Shown piece after piece: positions 37,251-45,500 of a stretch of 64,000 nt of DNA. Both the position numbers and the translations under genes were made by a program. Source of the DNA: Rhizobium sp. SSA_523 (GTDB lineage Bacteria > Pseudomonadota > Alphaproteobacteria > Rhizobiales > Rhizobiaceae). Location of the stretch: the NCBI RefSeq assembly GCF_030435705.1, contig NZ_CP129382.1, forward strand, positions 248,001-312,000, in the 5' to 3' direction. Each line of letters starts with the position of its first letter. Within the stretch, counting starts at the first letter, position 1. A model generated the notes under the pieces. It was not told where the DNA came from. It saw nothing but the letters and a program-made list of their open reading frames with translations, and ran no database searches.

Positions 37251-38618
37251 GTGACTTCATCGACGTCTCATTCCAATCTCGGCGCCATCGATGCCGCCCA
37301 TCACCTGCATCCATTCTCCGATATGAAGCAGTTGAATGCCACCGGCACCCGCATCATCACGCGGGGCGAAGGGGTCTATATTTTCGATGCCGCCGGCAAG
37401 AAATATCTCGACGGCTTTGCCGGCCTCTGGTGCGTGAATATCGGCTACGGCCGGCGCGAAATCGCCGAGGCGGTGCAAAGGCAGATGAATGAACTGCCGT
37501 ACTACAATACGTTTTTCGGCACCACGACGCCGCCGACCGCGCTGCTGGCGCAGAAGATCACCGCGCATGGCGGCGGTGTCTTGAACCATGTCTTCTTCAC
37601 CAATTCCGGCTCCGAGGCGACGGATACCTGGTTTCGCATGGCGCGCGTCTACTGGAAGGCGCTGGGCCATCCGACGAAGACGCAGGTGATCGCCCGGCGC
37701 AACGGCTATCACGGCTCGACGGTTGCCGGTGCCTCGCTTGGCGGCATGCGCCATATGCACGAGCAGGGCAATCTGCCGATCGAGGGAATATCGCATATCG
37801 GCCAGCCCTATTGGTATGCCGAGGGCGGCGATCTGACGCCCTCCGAATTCGGCCTGAAAATGGCGCGCGAACTTGAGGCGAAGATCGACGAACTGGGCGA
37901 GGAGAATGTCGCGGCCTTCGTCGCCGAACCGGTGCAGGGCGCGGGCGGCGTGATCGTGCCGCCGGACAGCTACTGGCCTGAAATCGCGCGTATCTGCAAA
38001 AAGCGCAACATCCTTCTCGTCGCTGACGAGGTGATCTGCGGTTTCGGCCGTCTCGGCACCTGGTTCGGCCATCAGCATTTCGGCTTCGTGCCGGATCTTG
38101 CTCCTGTCGCCAAAGGCTTGTCCTCCGGCTATCTTCCGATCGGCGCCGTGCTGGTCGGCGACCGGGTGGCGCGGGTGATGATCGAGGAGGTCGGCGATTT
38201 CAATCACGGCTACACCTATTCCGGTCACCCGGTCTGCGCGGCGGCGGCTCTGGAAAATCTGCGCATCATCGAGGAGGAGGGGCTGGTCGAGCGCGTCCGC
38301 GACGATATCGGCCCCTATTTCGCGGCAGCACTGAAGACGCTGGAGGATCACGAGGTCGTCGGACAGGTGGATGCCGTCGGCCTGATCGCCGGTATCCAGC
38401 TTGCCGCCGACAAAGCGACCCGCCGCCGCTTCCAGAAACCCGACGATGCGGGCGTCGCGGTTCGCAATCACTGCCTGCAAAACGGCCTGGTCATGCGCGC
38501 GACAAGCGACAGGATGCTGGCCTCGCCGGCGCTCGTAATCTCCCGCAGCGAAGTGGACGAGATGATCGGCATCCTGCGCAAGGGGCTCGATCATCTGCGC
38601 GATGCGGGACTTGCCTGA
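37251..38618 (+). CDS. Class III PLP aminotransferase, likely polyamine- or omega-amino acid:pyruvate
   Basis: 455 residues from the GTG at 37251, with GGGGA seven bases upstream. PLP-binding Lys in APVAKGLSSGYLP, pyridine-N Asp in VADEVICGFGR, and the phosphate loop NSGSEATDTWF. Sequence style (HHLHPFSDMKQL at the N-terminus, LWCVNIGYGR) is that of the SpuC/putrescine-pyruvate and omega-amino acid:pyruvate branch. With the divergent GS-like gene it probably forms a polyamine or amine catabolic unit. Its stop abuts the stop of the convergent GT39 gene with no spacer. The frame is open for 1.6 kb upstream as an antisense shadow of the GS gene. Confidence 0.92.
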   Translation: MTSSTSHSNLGAIDAAHHLHPFSDMKQLNATGTRIITRGEGVYIFDAAGKKYLDGFAGLWCVNIGYGRREIAEAVQRQMNELPYYNTFFGTTTPPTALLAQKITAHGGGVLNHVFFTNSGSEATDTWFRMARVYWKALGHPTKTQVIARRNGYHGSTVAGASLGGMRHMHEQGNLPIEGISHIGQPYWYAEGGDLTPSEFGLKMARELEAKIDELGEENVAAFVAEPVQGAGGVIVPPDSYWPEIARICKKRNILLVADEVICGFGRLGTWFGHQHFGFVPDLAPVAKGLSSGYLPIGAVLVGDRVARVMIEEVGDFNHGYTYSGHPVCAAAALENLRIIEEEGLVERVRDDIGPYFAAALKTLEDHEVVGQVDAVGLIAGIQLAADKATRRRFQKPDDAGVAVRNHCLQNGLVMRATSDRMLASPALVISRSEVDEMIGILRKGLDHLRDAGLA

Positions 38619-40133
38619 TTATCGCTGTGCCTGCGGCGCCTGTTCCAGCCAGAGATAGCCGAAGCGCATGACATCCCCGTCCTGGGCGAAGTTGAAGGGC
38701 ACGTTGATCGTTTCAACCGGCAGGGATTGCGGCGATATGCCGTGGCTTTCCAGAAGCGTCGAGAGCGATCCCGGCATCGTATCCCCGTCGGCGGGCCAGA
38801 TCAGAAGGCCGGGCCCCCGCTTCTGGGCCGATGACAGCGGTATGGGCTCGACGAAATCCGGCATGAGGACCGGGATGTCCGGGCGCTGCAGACGAATATT
38901 GCCGGCGGTCATCAGATCGCTGCTGATGATATAGGCGGGGCGCTCGCTGCGCTTGGAGATCACCTCTTCCAGCATGGTCCGGTAGGGAACATGTTCCTTG
39001 CCGTATTTGCCGAAATAGGGTGCAACGATATTGCTGATCGCCAGATAGACGACGAAGCCTGTGATGATGCCGAGCAGCGGCGGCGCCATGCGGGCAATGC
39101 TGTCGCGGCTGTCTATCTCGGCGGCGGCCAGTTTCAGGGTCAGGTAGAGCGGCAAGAGCAGCATGAAGGGCGACAGCCATTTCTCGCGTATGCTGGACGC
39201 ACCGAAGCCGATGCCGATCAGGGCCACCAGCACCAGGCAGGCGATGATCATCCGGCCGATGACGCGGGTCCACGGCGTCTGCGTGCGCCAGGCGGTGCCA
39301 AGGCTGCGCCGGAAGACCAGGGCGAAGAGGAGGATCACGGGCGCCCCGGCCTTCAGTGCCGACAGCAGGATGGAGATCTGCCCGCGGATCGTATCGCGGA
39401 CCGGATCGCCGGACGAGCCGGCGCGCATGGCCTCCACCGTACCGGTCGTTGCGGCGTCCAGATGCATCAGCACCCAGATGAAATGCGGCAGCGTGATCGC
39501 CGCCGCCACCGCACCGGCAACCAGGATGCGCCAGTCGAACAGGCGCTTGCGGAAGGCATCCTCCGGCAGAACCGCAAGAGCGGCGGCCAGGGGAATGATC
39601 ACGAAGTTATACTTGGTGATGGCGCCGATCCCCACGCAGATGCCAAGCAGGACATAATGCGTCAGGCTGGGGCTTTTGATCGTCCGGATGAAAACGCACA
39701 GGAAGATCGAAACGAGGCACAGATTGGCCACGGCATGGGTCAGGTCGCGCTGCGCCAGCACGGTCACCGAGGGAATGGCCAGAACGCCGAGCATGGCCAC
39801 CAGCGGCAGCCGCCGGTCGTCGATGAGCATGGAGGCCGCCCGCCAGTAGAAGATGCAGCAGAGGAACAGCAGGATGTTCTTCAGAAGCGAAACGCTGGCG
39901 ACCGACAGGCCGAAGAGCTTGAAGGTGCCGATCTGCAGCCAATTGTAGAAAGGCGGCTGGCCGCCATAGCCCAGAAGCAGGAATTGCGACTGGAACAGCT
40001 GTTCCGCCTCGTCATTCTGCAGGCTGTCGGAGCGCAGGATCCGCAGGATGACGGATAGCGCGAAATAGCCGAGGACAAGCCAGAAGACGATGTCCGGGCG
40101 GCGAACGAGGAGGTTATGGATTCGGGTGCTCAC
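38619..40133 (-). CDS. GT39-family membrane glycosyltransferase (ArnT/PMT-like)
   Basis: 504 residues, GTG start at 40133 inside the end of the GT2 gene (20-base overlap). About 11-12 membrane helices in the first 375 residues, then a periplasmic domain. The first periplasmic loop carries LRSDSLQNDEAEQLFQ, matching the catalytic acidic motif of polyprenyl-phosphate-sugar transferases, and GGQPPFYNWLQIG. It should transfer a sugar from a lipid carrier, made by the upstream GT2, to lipid A, phospholipid or another envelope acceptor. Confidence 0.9.
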   Translation of the reverse strand: MSTRIHNLLVRRPDIVFWLVLGYFALSVILRILRSDSLQNDEAEQLFQSQFLLLGYGGQPPFYNWLQIGTFKLFGLSVASVSLLKNILLFLCCIFYWRAASMLIDDRRLPLVAMLGVLAIPSVTVLAQRDLTHAVANLCLVSIFLCVFIRTIKSPSLTHYVLLGICVGIGAITKYNFVIIPLAAALAVLPEDAFRKRLFDWRILVAGAVAAAITLPHFIWVLMHLDAATTGTVEAMRAGSSGDPVRDTIRGQISILLSALKAGAPVILLFALVFRRSLGTAWRTQTPWTRVIGRMIIACLVLVALIGIGFGASSIREKWLSPFMLLLPLYLTLKLAAAEIDSRDSIARMAPPLLGIITGFVVYLAISNIVAPYFGKYGKEHVPYRTMLEEVISKRSERPAYIISSDLMTAGNIRLQRPDIPVLMPDFVEPIPLSSAQKRGPGLLIWPADGDTMPGSLSTLLESHGISPQSLPVETINVPFNFAQDGDVMRFGYLWLEQAPQAQR

Positions 40134-41133
40134 CGCTGTAGACGTCTCTCACAATGTAGCTGACGGAACTATCGTCCCGGTAATAGGTGCGGGCCAGCAT
40201 TTCGGCCAGGATGCCGGTGGTGATCAGCTGCACGGCCGACAGGAACAGCATGACGCCGATCATGAACAGCGGCCGCGTGCCGATATCGTTGCCGAGAACG
40301 AATTTGTCGATGAACAGATAGGCCAGGATCAGACCCGAAAGCGCGCCGAGACCAAGGCCCAGCGAGCCGAAGAAATGCCCCGGCCGCGCCTTGAAGCGCA
40401 TGAAGAACATGACCGAAAGAAGATCGAGGATGACGCGGAAGGTGCGCGAGATCCCGTATTTCGAGACGCCGTGCTGGCGCGCGTGATGGGTGACCGGCAT
40501 TTCGCCGATCCGGGAACTGGGCACCACGCCGGCGACCCAGGCCGGAATGAAGCGGTGCATTTCGCCCATCAGCTTCACCTGCTTGATGACCGAGGCGCGA
40601 TAGATCTTCAGGCTGCAGCCGTAATCATGCAGGCGCACGCCGGTGATGCGGCCGATCAGGCGATTGGCGATCCAGGACGGCACCTTGCGCAGGAAGAGCC
40701 CGTCCTGCCGGTTCTTGCGCCAACCGACCAGAAGATCCAGTTCGCGCCGCTCCAGTTCCTGGACCATTGTGGGAATGTCGCGCGGATCGTTCTGCAGGTC
40801 GCCGTCCAGCGTGGCGATCAGCCGGCCGCGGGCCTGGGTGATCCCCGCCTGCATGGCAGCGGTCTGTCCGAAATTGCGCTGCAGGGCGATCACATGCAGG
40901 TCGAGGCCAACGCGTCCAATGGCCGAGCGGGCATTGACGAGCGTCGCATCGGTGCTGCCGTCATCGACGAGGATCAGCTCCCAGCGCGCCGGATAACCGG
41001 CCATGGCATCCTGAATGCGGGCGATCAGCGGCCCGACGCTTTCCTCTTCATTATAGACGGGAACGACAAGCGACAGCTCCAGAGCGTCGGTCGATATGGG
41101 AGCGGTCCCGATCGTTTCTGCTGTTGTCGCCAC
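40114..41133 (-). CDS. GT2-family polyprenyl-phosphate glycosyltransferase (ArnC/DPM1-like)
   Basis: 339 residues, GTG start at 41133 with AGGAGAAAG upstream. N-terminal GT-A domain: VVPVYNEEESV, LILVDDGSTD, ATLDGDLQNDPRD (DXD-type site) and GCSLKIYRASV. Two C-terminal membrane helices (about 250-275 and 285-315). It makes undecaprenyl- or dolichyl-type phosphate sugars. The 20-base overlap with the GT39 gene implies a functional pair. Confidence 0.93.
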   Translation of the reverse strand: MATTAETIGTAPISTDALELSLVVPVYNEEESVGPLIARIQDAMAGYPARWELILVDDGSTDATLVNARSAIGRVGLDLHVIALQRNFGQTAAMQAGITQARGRLIATLDGDLQNDPRDIPTMVQELERRELDLLVGWRKNRQDGLFLRKVPSWIANRLIGRITGVRLHDYGCSLKIYRASVIKQVKLMGEMHRFIPAWVAGVVPSSRIGEMPVTHHARQHGVSKYGISRTFRVILDLLSVMFFMRFKARPGHFFGSLGLGLGALSGLILAYLFIDKFVLGNDIGTRPLFMIGVMLFLSAVQLITTGILAEMLARTYYRDDSSVSYIVRDVYSGEHPNP

Positions 41134-41222
41134 CTGATCTTTCTCCTAAAGCTCACAGCGTCCGCAGATGGGGTGGAGGTCTTCTCTCCCGCACGGCCCG
41201 TACTATCGAAAGCGTCCTCTAT

Positions 41223-42185
41223 ATGAAGATTGACAGGCTTGCCAGTCGAAAACCGTGGCTGATTCGCAACGCCACCGCGCTTGTGACCCTGATCTCGGTT
41301 GCGGCCTATCTCGCCTTCATCCAGTGGTTCTTCGGCTGGGGTGAAATCCTCTCCCGCTGGCAGGAGGCGGGATGGACGGTCCTGGCCCTGGCAATGCTGC
41401 TCCTGCTGTCAACCTACGTGCTGCGAACCTGGCGAATCCACGACTATTTCCCCCTGGAAACGGGCGGCCGCTTCCGCCTGCTGCTGCGGCTCGTCCAGGT
41501 CCACAATCTCCTCAACATCATGATGCCGTTTCGCAGCGGCGAAGTCAGTTTCCCGCTCCTGATGAAGAAGGAGTTCGGCGTTTCCTTCACAAGGGCCAGT
41601 TCGGCGCTGGTCGTCATGCGCCTGCTCGATCTTCACGCGCTTCTGGCCGCTGCCGGCTTCGGCCTCGCTCTTGCAGAACGATCCGCGACGGCCTGGCTGC
41701 TCTGGCTGCTTTTCGCGCTGGCGCCCGGGCCGGGCTTCCTGCTGCGGCGTCCGCTCCTTCGTTTGCTGCGCGCCGGGCTTGGGGGCAGGTTGCAGACCAT
41801 CCTGGACGAGGTCGAGGCGGGGCTGCCGGCAAGCCTTCCGGCCTTTCTCAGGGCCTGGGGCGCGACTCTTCTCAACTGGGCGGTCAAGGTGGCGGTTCTT
41901 GCCTGGGTGCTGGTCCTGCTCGCCGATCTGAAGCTCGGGCCGGCCTTTGGCGGCGCGCTGGGCGGCGAACTCTCCTCTGTCCTGCCGGTGCATGCGCCGG
42001 GCGGTGTCGGCACCTATCCCGCCGGCATCACAGCCGGTGCGCTCGGCCTCGGTGCCGATCACACCGAAGCCGCCATTGCCCGTCTCGCCAAGGCGGCGGT
42101 CAATGCCCATCTTCTGGTAATCGTCAGTTCCGTGGTCGGCACCCTGCTCGCCATGCTGGTCGCCGGACGCAGGGCGGAGCATTAG
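41223..42185 (+). CDS. Lysylphosphatidylglycerol-synthase TM-region (UPF0104) family protein
   Basis: 320 residues from the ATG at 41223, with about eight membrane helices. It shows the flippase-like family pattern: NIMMPFRSGEVSFPLLMKK and, near the C-terminus, PVHAPGGVGTYPAG. Proteins of this family are often encoded beside GT2/GT39 glycosyltransferases and are proposed to move lipid-linked sugars. Divergently arranged with the GT2 gene (90-base gap). The stop codon TAG is the first three bases of a palindromic element. Confidence 0.85.
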   Translation: MKIDRLASRKPWLIRNATALVTLISVAAYLAFIQWFFGWGEILSRWQEAGWTVLALAMLLLLSTYVLRTWRIHDYFPLETGGRFRLLLRLVQVHNLLNIMMPFRSGEVSFPLLMKKEFGVSFTRASSALVVMRLLDLHALLAAAGFGLALAERSATAWLLWLLFALAPGPGFLLRRPLLRLLRAGLGGRLQTILDEVEAGLPASLPAFLRAWGATLLNWAVKVAVLAWVLVLLADLKLGPAFGGALGGELSSVLPVHAPGGVGTYPAGITAGALGLGADHTEAAIARLAKAAVNAHLLVIVSSVVGTLLAMLVAGRRAEH

Positions 42186-42219
42186 AGCATCAGGACAAAA
42201 CGGGGAATCCGGTTTTTCA
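42183..42219. repeat. TAGAGCAT palindromic element, copy 1
   Basis: Starts TAGAGCATCAGGACAAAACG; a near-perfect stem AAAACGGG/CCGGTTTT ends in five T residues, so it may also terminate the UPF0104 gene. Copy 2 at 48547 shares TAGAGCAT and the downstream pattern CAAAxxxCGGxAATCxGGT. Rhizobial genomes carry many such elements. Here the TAG is also the gene stop. Confidence 0.6.
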
Positions 42220-42247
42220 TAGAGCCGCTGCGCCGAAGAAAGCTCTG

Positions 42248-42284
42248 TAGCGTCGGGCCGTCTCCGATGGTTCGCCCGACGCTA
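42248..42284. terminator. Inverted repeat between convergent genes
   Basis: A perfect 11-bp stem TAGCGTCGGGC / GCCCGACGCTA with a 15-base loop, between the UPF0104 gene and the convergent AMP nucleosidase gene. No T tract, so a bidirectional transcript end or RNA-stability structure is possible rather than a classic terminator. Confidence 0.5.
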
Positions 42285-42324
42285 TAAGGGTCGCCTTACG
42301 CCAGCGATCGTCCGGCATGCGATG

Positions 42325-43824
42325 TCACTGGAAAGCCGTCTCGTAGAAGCTGCGCAGCTTGCGCGAGTGGAGCGTTTCCGTCGGCATTTCGGCAAGTTTC
42401 TGGACGGCGCGAATGCCGATCTTCAGATGCTGGCGCACCTGCGTGCGGTAGAATTCCGTCGCCATGCCCGGCAGCTTCAATTCACCATGCAGCGGCTTGT
42501 CCGACACGCAGAGCAGCGTGCCATAGGGGACGCGGAAGCGGAAACCATTGGCCGCGATCGTCGCCGATTCCATATCGAGCGCGATGGCGCGCGCCTGGGA
42601 GAGCCGCTTGACCGGCCCGCGCTGGTCGCGCAGTTCCCAATTGCGGTTGTCGATGGTGGCGACCGTGCCGGTGCGCATGATCCGCTTCAGTTCGAAGCCT
42701 TCGAGCCCGGTGATTTCCTCGACGGCATCCTCCAGCGCCTTCTGCACCTCGGCCAGCGCCGGGATCGGCACCCATACCGGCAGATCGTCGTCCAGCACGT
42801 GGTCTTCCCGCATATAGGCATGTGCGAGAACATAATCGCCCAGCCGCTGGCTGTTGCGCAGACCGGCGCAGTGCCCGACCATCAGCCAGGCATGCGGCCG
42901 CAGGACGGCGATGTGATCGGTGATGGTCTTGGCATTCGAAGGGCCGACGCCGATATTGACCAGCGTAATCCCCGCATGCCCGTCCTTCTTCAGGTGATAG
43001 GCCGGCATTTGCGGCAGGCGCACCACTCCATCGACCGGCTTTGTAGAGCCGGCGCGGGTGACGATATTGCCGGGTTCGACGAATTCGCTGTAGCCCTCTC
43101 CGCCACTGGCCATCAGCTCGCGCGCCCAGGCGGCGAATTCATCGATATAGAACTGGTAATTGGTGAAGAGCACGAAATTCTGGAAATGCTCCGCGCCGGT
43201 TGCCGTGTAATGGCTGAGGCGCGCCAGCGAATAGTCGATGCGCTGGGCCGTGAAGGGTGCCAGCGGTGCCGGCTCGCCCTGGACCTGGTCATACTCGCCA
43301 TTGGCGATCAGGTCGTCGGTGATGTTGAGATCCGGCGTGTCGAAGAGGTCGCGCAGGGACATGTCGGAAATCACGCTGGAGGCGGAAGCCTCCACATGGG
43401 CGCCCTCGCCAAAGGCGAAATGCAGCGGGATGGGCGTCTCCGATTCGGAAATCGTCACCGGAACATGATGATTGCGCATCAACAGTTCGAGCTGCTCGCG
43501 CAGATAGTCGCGAAAGAGCCGCGGTCGCGTCACGGTGGTCGTATAGACGCCCGGCGACGTGACATGGCCATAGGACAGGCGGGAATCGATATGGCCGAAG
43601 CTCATCGTCTCGATCGTCACCTGCGGATAGCAGGCGCGGAAACGGCCGGCAGCCGGCGCGCCCTTGGCCAGATGGCCGAAGGCCTCGATCAGAAAACCAG
43701 TATTGCGCTCATAAAGGGCAATCAGCGCGTCGACCGCTTTGTCGGCGTCACTGAAGACCTGAGGCTCATAGGCATCCGGACTGATGATGTTGGGAGAAGA
43801 GAGTGGGAAGATTCGTTTGCTCAT
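42325..43824 (-). CDS. amn: AMP nucleosidase
   Basis: 499 residues. It hydrolyses AMP to adenine and ribose 5-phosphate. The N-terminal AMP nucleosidase domain (about 10-185, with RPRLFRDYL) and the C-terminal phosphorylase-like domain with IGVGPSNAKTITDH, LMVGHCAGLR and ALDMESATIAANG are intact. Length is close to E. coli Amn (484). Single gene; the gap to the next gene on the same strand is 92 bases. Confidence 0.95.
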   Translation of the reverse strand: MSKRIFPLSSPNIISPDAYEPQVFSDADKAVDALIALYERNTGFLIEAFGHLAKGAPAAGRFRACYPQVTIETMSFGHIDSRLSYGHVTSPGVYTTTVTRPRLFRDYLREQLELLMRNHHVPVTISESETPIPLHFAFGEGAHVEASASSVISDMSLRDLFDTPDLNITDDLIANGEYDQVQGEPAPLAPFTAQRIDYSLARLSHYTATGAEHFQNFVLFTNYQFYIDEFAAWARELMASGGEGYSEFVEPGNIVTRAGSTKPVDGVVRLPQMPAYHLKKDGHAGITLVNIGVGPSNAKTITDHIAVLRPHAWLMVGHCAGLRNSQRLGDYVLAHAYMREDHVLDDDLPVWVPIPALAEVQKALEDAVEEITGLEGFELKRIMRTGTVATIDNRNWELRDQRGPVKRLSQARAIALDMESATIAANGFRFRVPYGTLLCVSDKPLHGELKLPGMATEFYRTQVRQHLKIGIRAVQKLAEMPTETLHSRKLRSFYETAFQ

Positions 43825-43916
43825 GGCGCATTATAGGGCGCTCTTCTTGACAAGCCAATTACGTTGCGTCGGCTTCCGACAGAATCTACATGAGCCCATG
43901 TATTGCGAGGCGATCC

Positions 43917-44084
43917 TTAAAGCGTGCCGCTGCAGGCATTGCCGCTCAACGGGTCGCACAGAGCGATCTGCCCGGCCTGCAGGCGCGGCTCGCGGCGTTG
44001 CGCCTCGACAAAGGCCGAGAGAGAGACCGCGAAAACCGCCATGGCCAGGGTGATGATGGTGAACCGCCGCGCAATCTTGAACAT
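43917..44084 (-). CDS. Small secreted protein, 55 residues
   Basis: ATG at 44084 with GGGAGAAGAG seven bases upstream. Signal peptide MFKIARRFTIITLAMAVFAV...AFVEA, then a short mature part ending ALCDPLSGNACSGTL with two Cys that could pair. No family recognised. The ribosome-binding site and clean signal peptide make it a likely real gene. It lies between amn and the DUF2147 gene on the same strand. Confidence 0.6.
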   Translation of the reverse strand: MFKIARRFTIITLAMAVFAVSLSAFVEAQRREPRLQAGQIALCDPLSGNACSGTL

Positions 44085-44282
44085 TGCTCTTCTCCCGCTC
44101 TGCAATGAAAAACACTGTGCAGGGCGGCGACTGAACATTGGCTGAGACCGCCATTCACCTCATGTTCAAATATATGAAGATCCTTGCGGCTCCCGCGCCG
44201 GCCAGAACGTGGGGGAGCGCGGGAGAGCGCGGCTGAATCTCCCGTGCCATGCCGGCGCCGGCAAGCCTGTGTCAAGCGGCGA

Positions 44283-44624
44283 TCAAAGACGGGTCCAGGT
44301 CTGCGTCTTGCAGAAGACGGACATCACGCAGCCCTTCATCTTCAGCGCATTGCCGGTGACGGAGCCCGACCCGCTATAGGTCTTGTCGGCCGCCGGGTCG
44401 GTGATCTCGCCCTTGTAGCTGCCGCCGGTGCCGCTCATCTTGCCGATCTGCTTGCCGGCATATTTGCCGGTCTTCAGCGTGACGCAATAGGCAGAGCCGC
44501 AGGCGGCGATGGTGGCTGTCTCGCCGCTGGCGGTCTTCCAGCTGCCGACGATCGGTTCGGCTGCCGAGGCCGATGCGATGCTGGAGAATAAAATAGCGGC
44601 CACCCATGCAGTGCGTCGGATCAT
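44283..44624 (-). CDS. DUF2147 secreted protein
   Basis: 113 residues from the ATG at 44624, preceded by AGGAGGAATG. Signal peptide with cleavage near ASASA. The mature domain begins PIVGSWKTASGETATI and contains GKQIGKMSG...YKGEITDPAADKTYSGS, the DUF2147 pattern of a small periplasmic beta-barrel-like fold. Four Cys (ACGSAYC and GCVMSVFC) could make two disulfides. A near-palindrome TTACGCG-CACGTAA lies 88 bases upstream. Confidence 0.85.
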   Translation of the reverse strand: MIRRTAWVAAILFSSIASASAAEPIVGSWKTASGETATIAACGSAYCVTLKTGKYAGKQIGKMSGTGGSYKGEITDPAADKTYSGSGSVTGNALKMKGCVMSVFCKTQTWTRL

Positions 44625-45129
44625 CGAGTCATTCCTCCTGGCGAAAATCCCGTTCTCGACTGCCCGCGTGCCTCCTCGCAATCGACGGGCATCGATCAAG
44701 ATCAAAATAACTTACGCGCACGTAAAGGTAAACTGTCTTCTGCGCGGCGTATTTTGGAGGTCGATTCTTTGTCGCTGCGCTGCGGACTGACATCAGATTG
44801 GCGGTTCATGGTGAAGGCCGGGTTAAGGCGGCGATGCTGAATCAAAGCTTTCCAGATGCCGCAATCGCCTGTCCTGCAAGGCCTCTGATGTTTAACGAAA
44901 ACTCAAGTTTACCAAGTCTTTGGACTTTGTTTTCATCAAATTAATCATGCATTTTAGGCGAATTTTGAAAGCCGGCGGGCATAGTGGAGCCATCAAACGA
45001 GCAGGGAAAACCTGCCGGCCGGACGGATCGCAAAAGCCCCTGCAAGAGGGTGATCCGGACGGTTCTGCCCAGAGTGGCAAAGGCAAGACAGGGACTTCGA
45101 CGAGAACAGGTTAAACAGGGATCTGACCA
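44625..45129. other. Intergenic region DUF2147 / Sel1 gene
   Basis: 505 bases with no supported gene. It holds the palindrome at 44712 on the DUF2147 side and an AT-rich block at about 44885-44960 (many A/T runs), probably the promoter of the Sel1 gene. Confidence 0.5.
44712..44725. promoter_or_regulatory. TTACGCG-CACGTAA near-palindrome
   Basis: Same 14-base core as the site before ETF-QO with one mismatch between the half-sites. It is 88 bases upstream of the DUF2147 start. A shared MerR-type regulator is possible but unproven. Confidence 0.4.
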
Positions 45130-45396
45130 ATGGCACGCTTTGACATGAATGCTTCCGAAATGGCTCCGATGGCCGGCGAAGCCCGCGCCGAAACCTTCTG
45201 CGACATGGGTCTCATGTATGCAACGGGTCGGGGTTGCGACGTCGATCTCATCGCCGCTCACAAGTGGCTGAACATCGCCGCCATCAAGGGCTCCGACCGC
45301 GCCGCCGAATTGCGCTGCGATCTGGCCCAGACCATGACGAAGATGCAGCTGGCCGCCGCCTTGCGCGCCGCCCGCGAATGGATGACCATGCACTGA
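45130..45396 (+). CDS. Small Sel1-repeat protein
   Basis: 88 residues, ATG at 45130 with AGGGA upstream. One Sel1-like repeat is visible (FCDMGLMYATGRGCDVDLIAAHKWLNIAAIKG), preceded by an acidic/Met-rich N-terminus. No signal peptide, so cytoplasmic. Such single-repeat proteins are conserved in Rhizobiales and have no established role. Immediately followed by two tandem-repeat arrays. Confidence 0.85.
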   Translation: MARFDMNASEMAPMAGEARAETFCDMGLMYATGRGCDVDLIAAHKWLNIAAIKGSDRAAELRCDLAQTMTKMQLAAALRAAREWMTMH

Positions 45397-45400
45397 TCTG

Positions 45401-45440
45401 CAGGCCAGATCAGGCCAGATCAGGCCAGTTCAGGCCAGAT
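45401..45440. repeat. 10-bp tandem repeat, 4 units
   Basis: CAGGCCAGAT four times in succession (third unit ends TT), starting five bases after the Sel1 stop. Confidence 0.95.
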
Positions 45441-45444
45441 CGGG

Positions 45445-45489
45445 CAGGCGGGGATCAGACAGGCGGGGATCAGACAGGCGGGAATCAGG
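45445..45489. repeat. 15-bp tandem repeat, 3 units
   Basis: CAGGCGGGGATCAGA twice, then CAGGCGGGAATCAGG. It directly follows the 10-bp array and ends at the 3' end of the HisC-like gene. Confidence 0.95.
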
Positions 45490-45500
45490 CGGCCGGCGCA

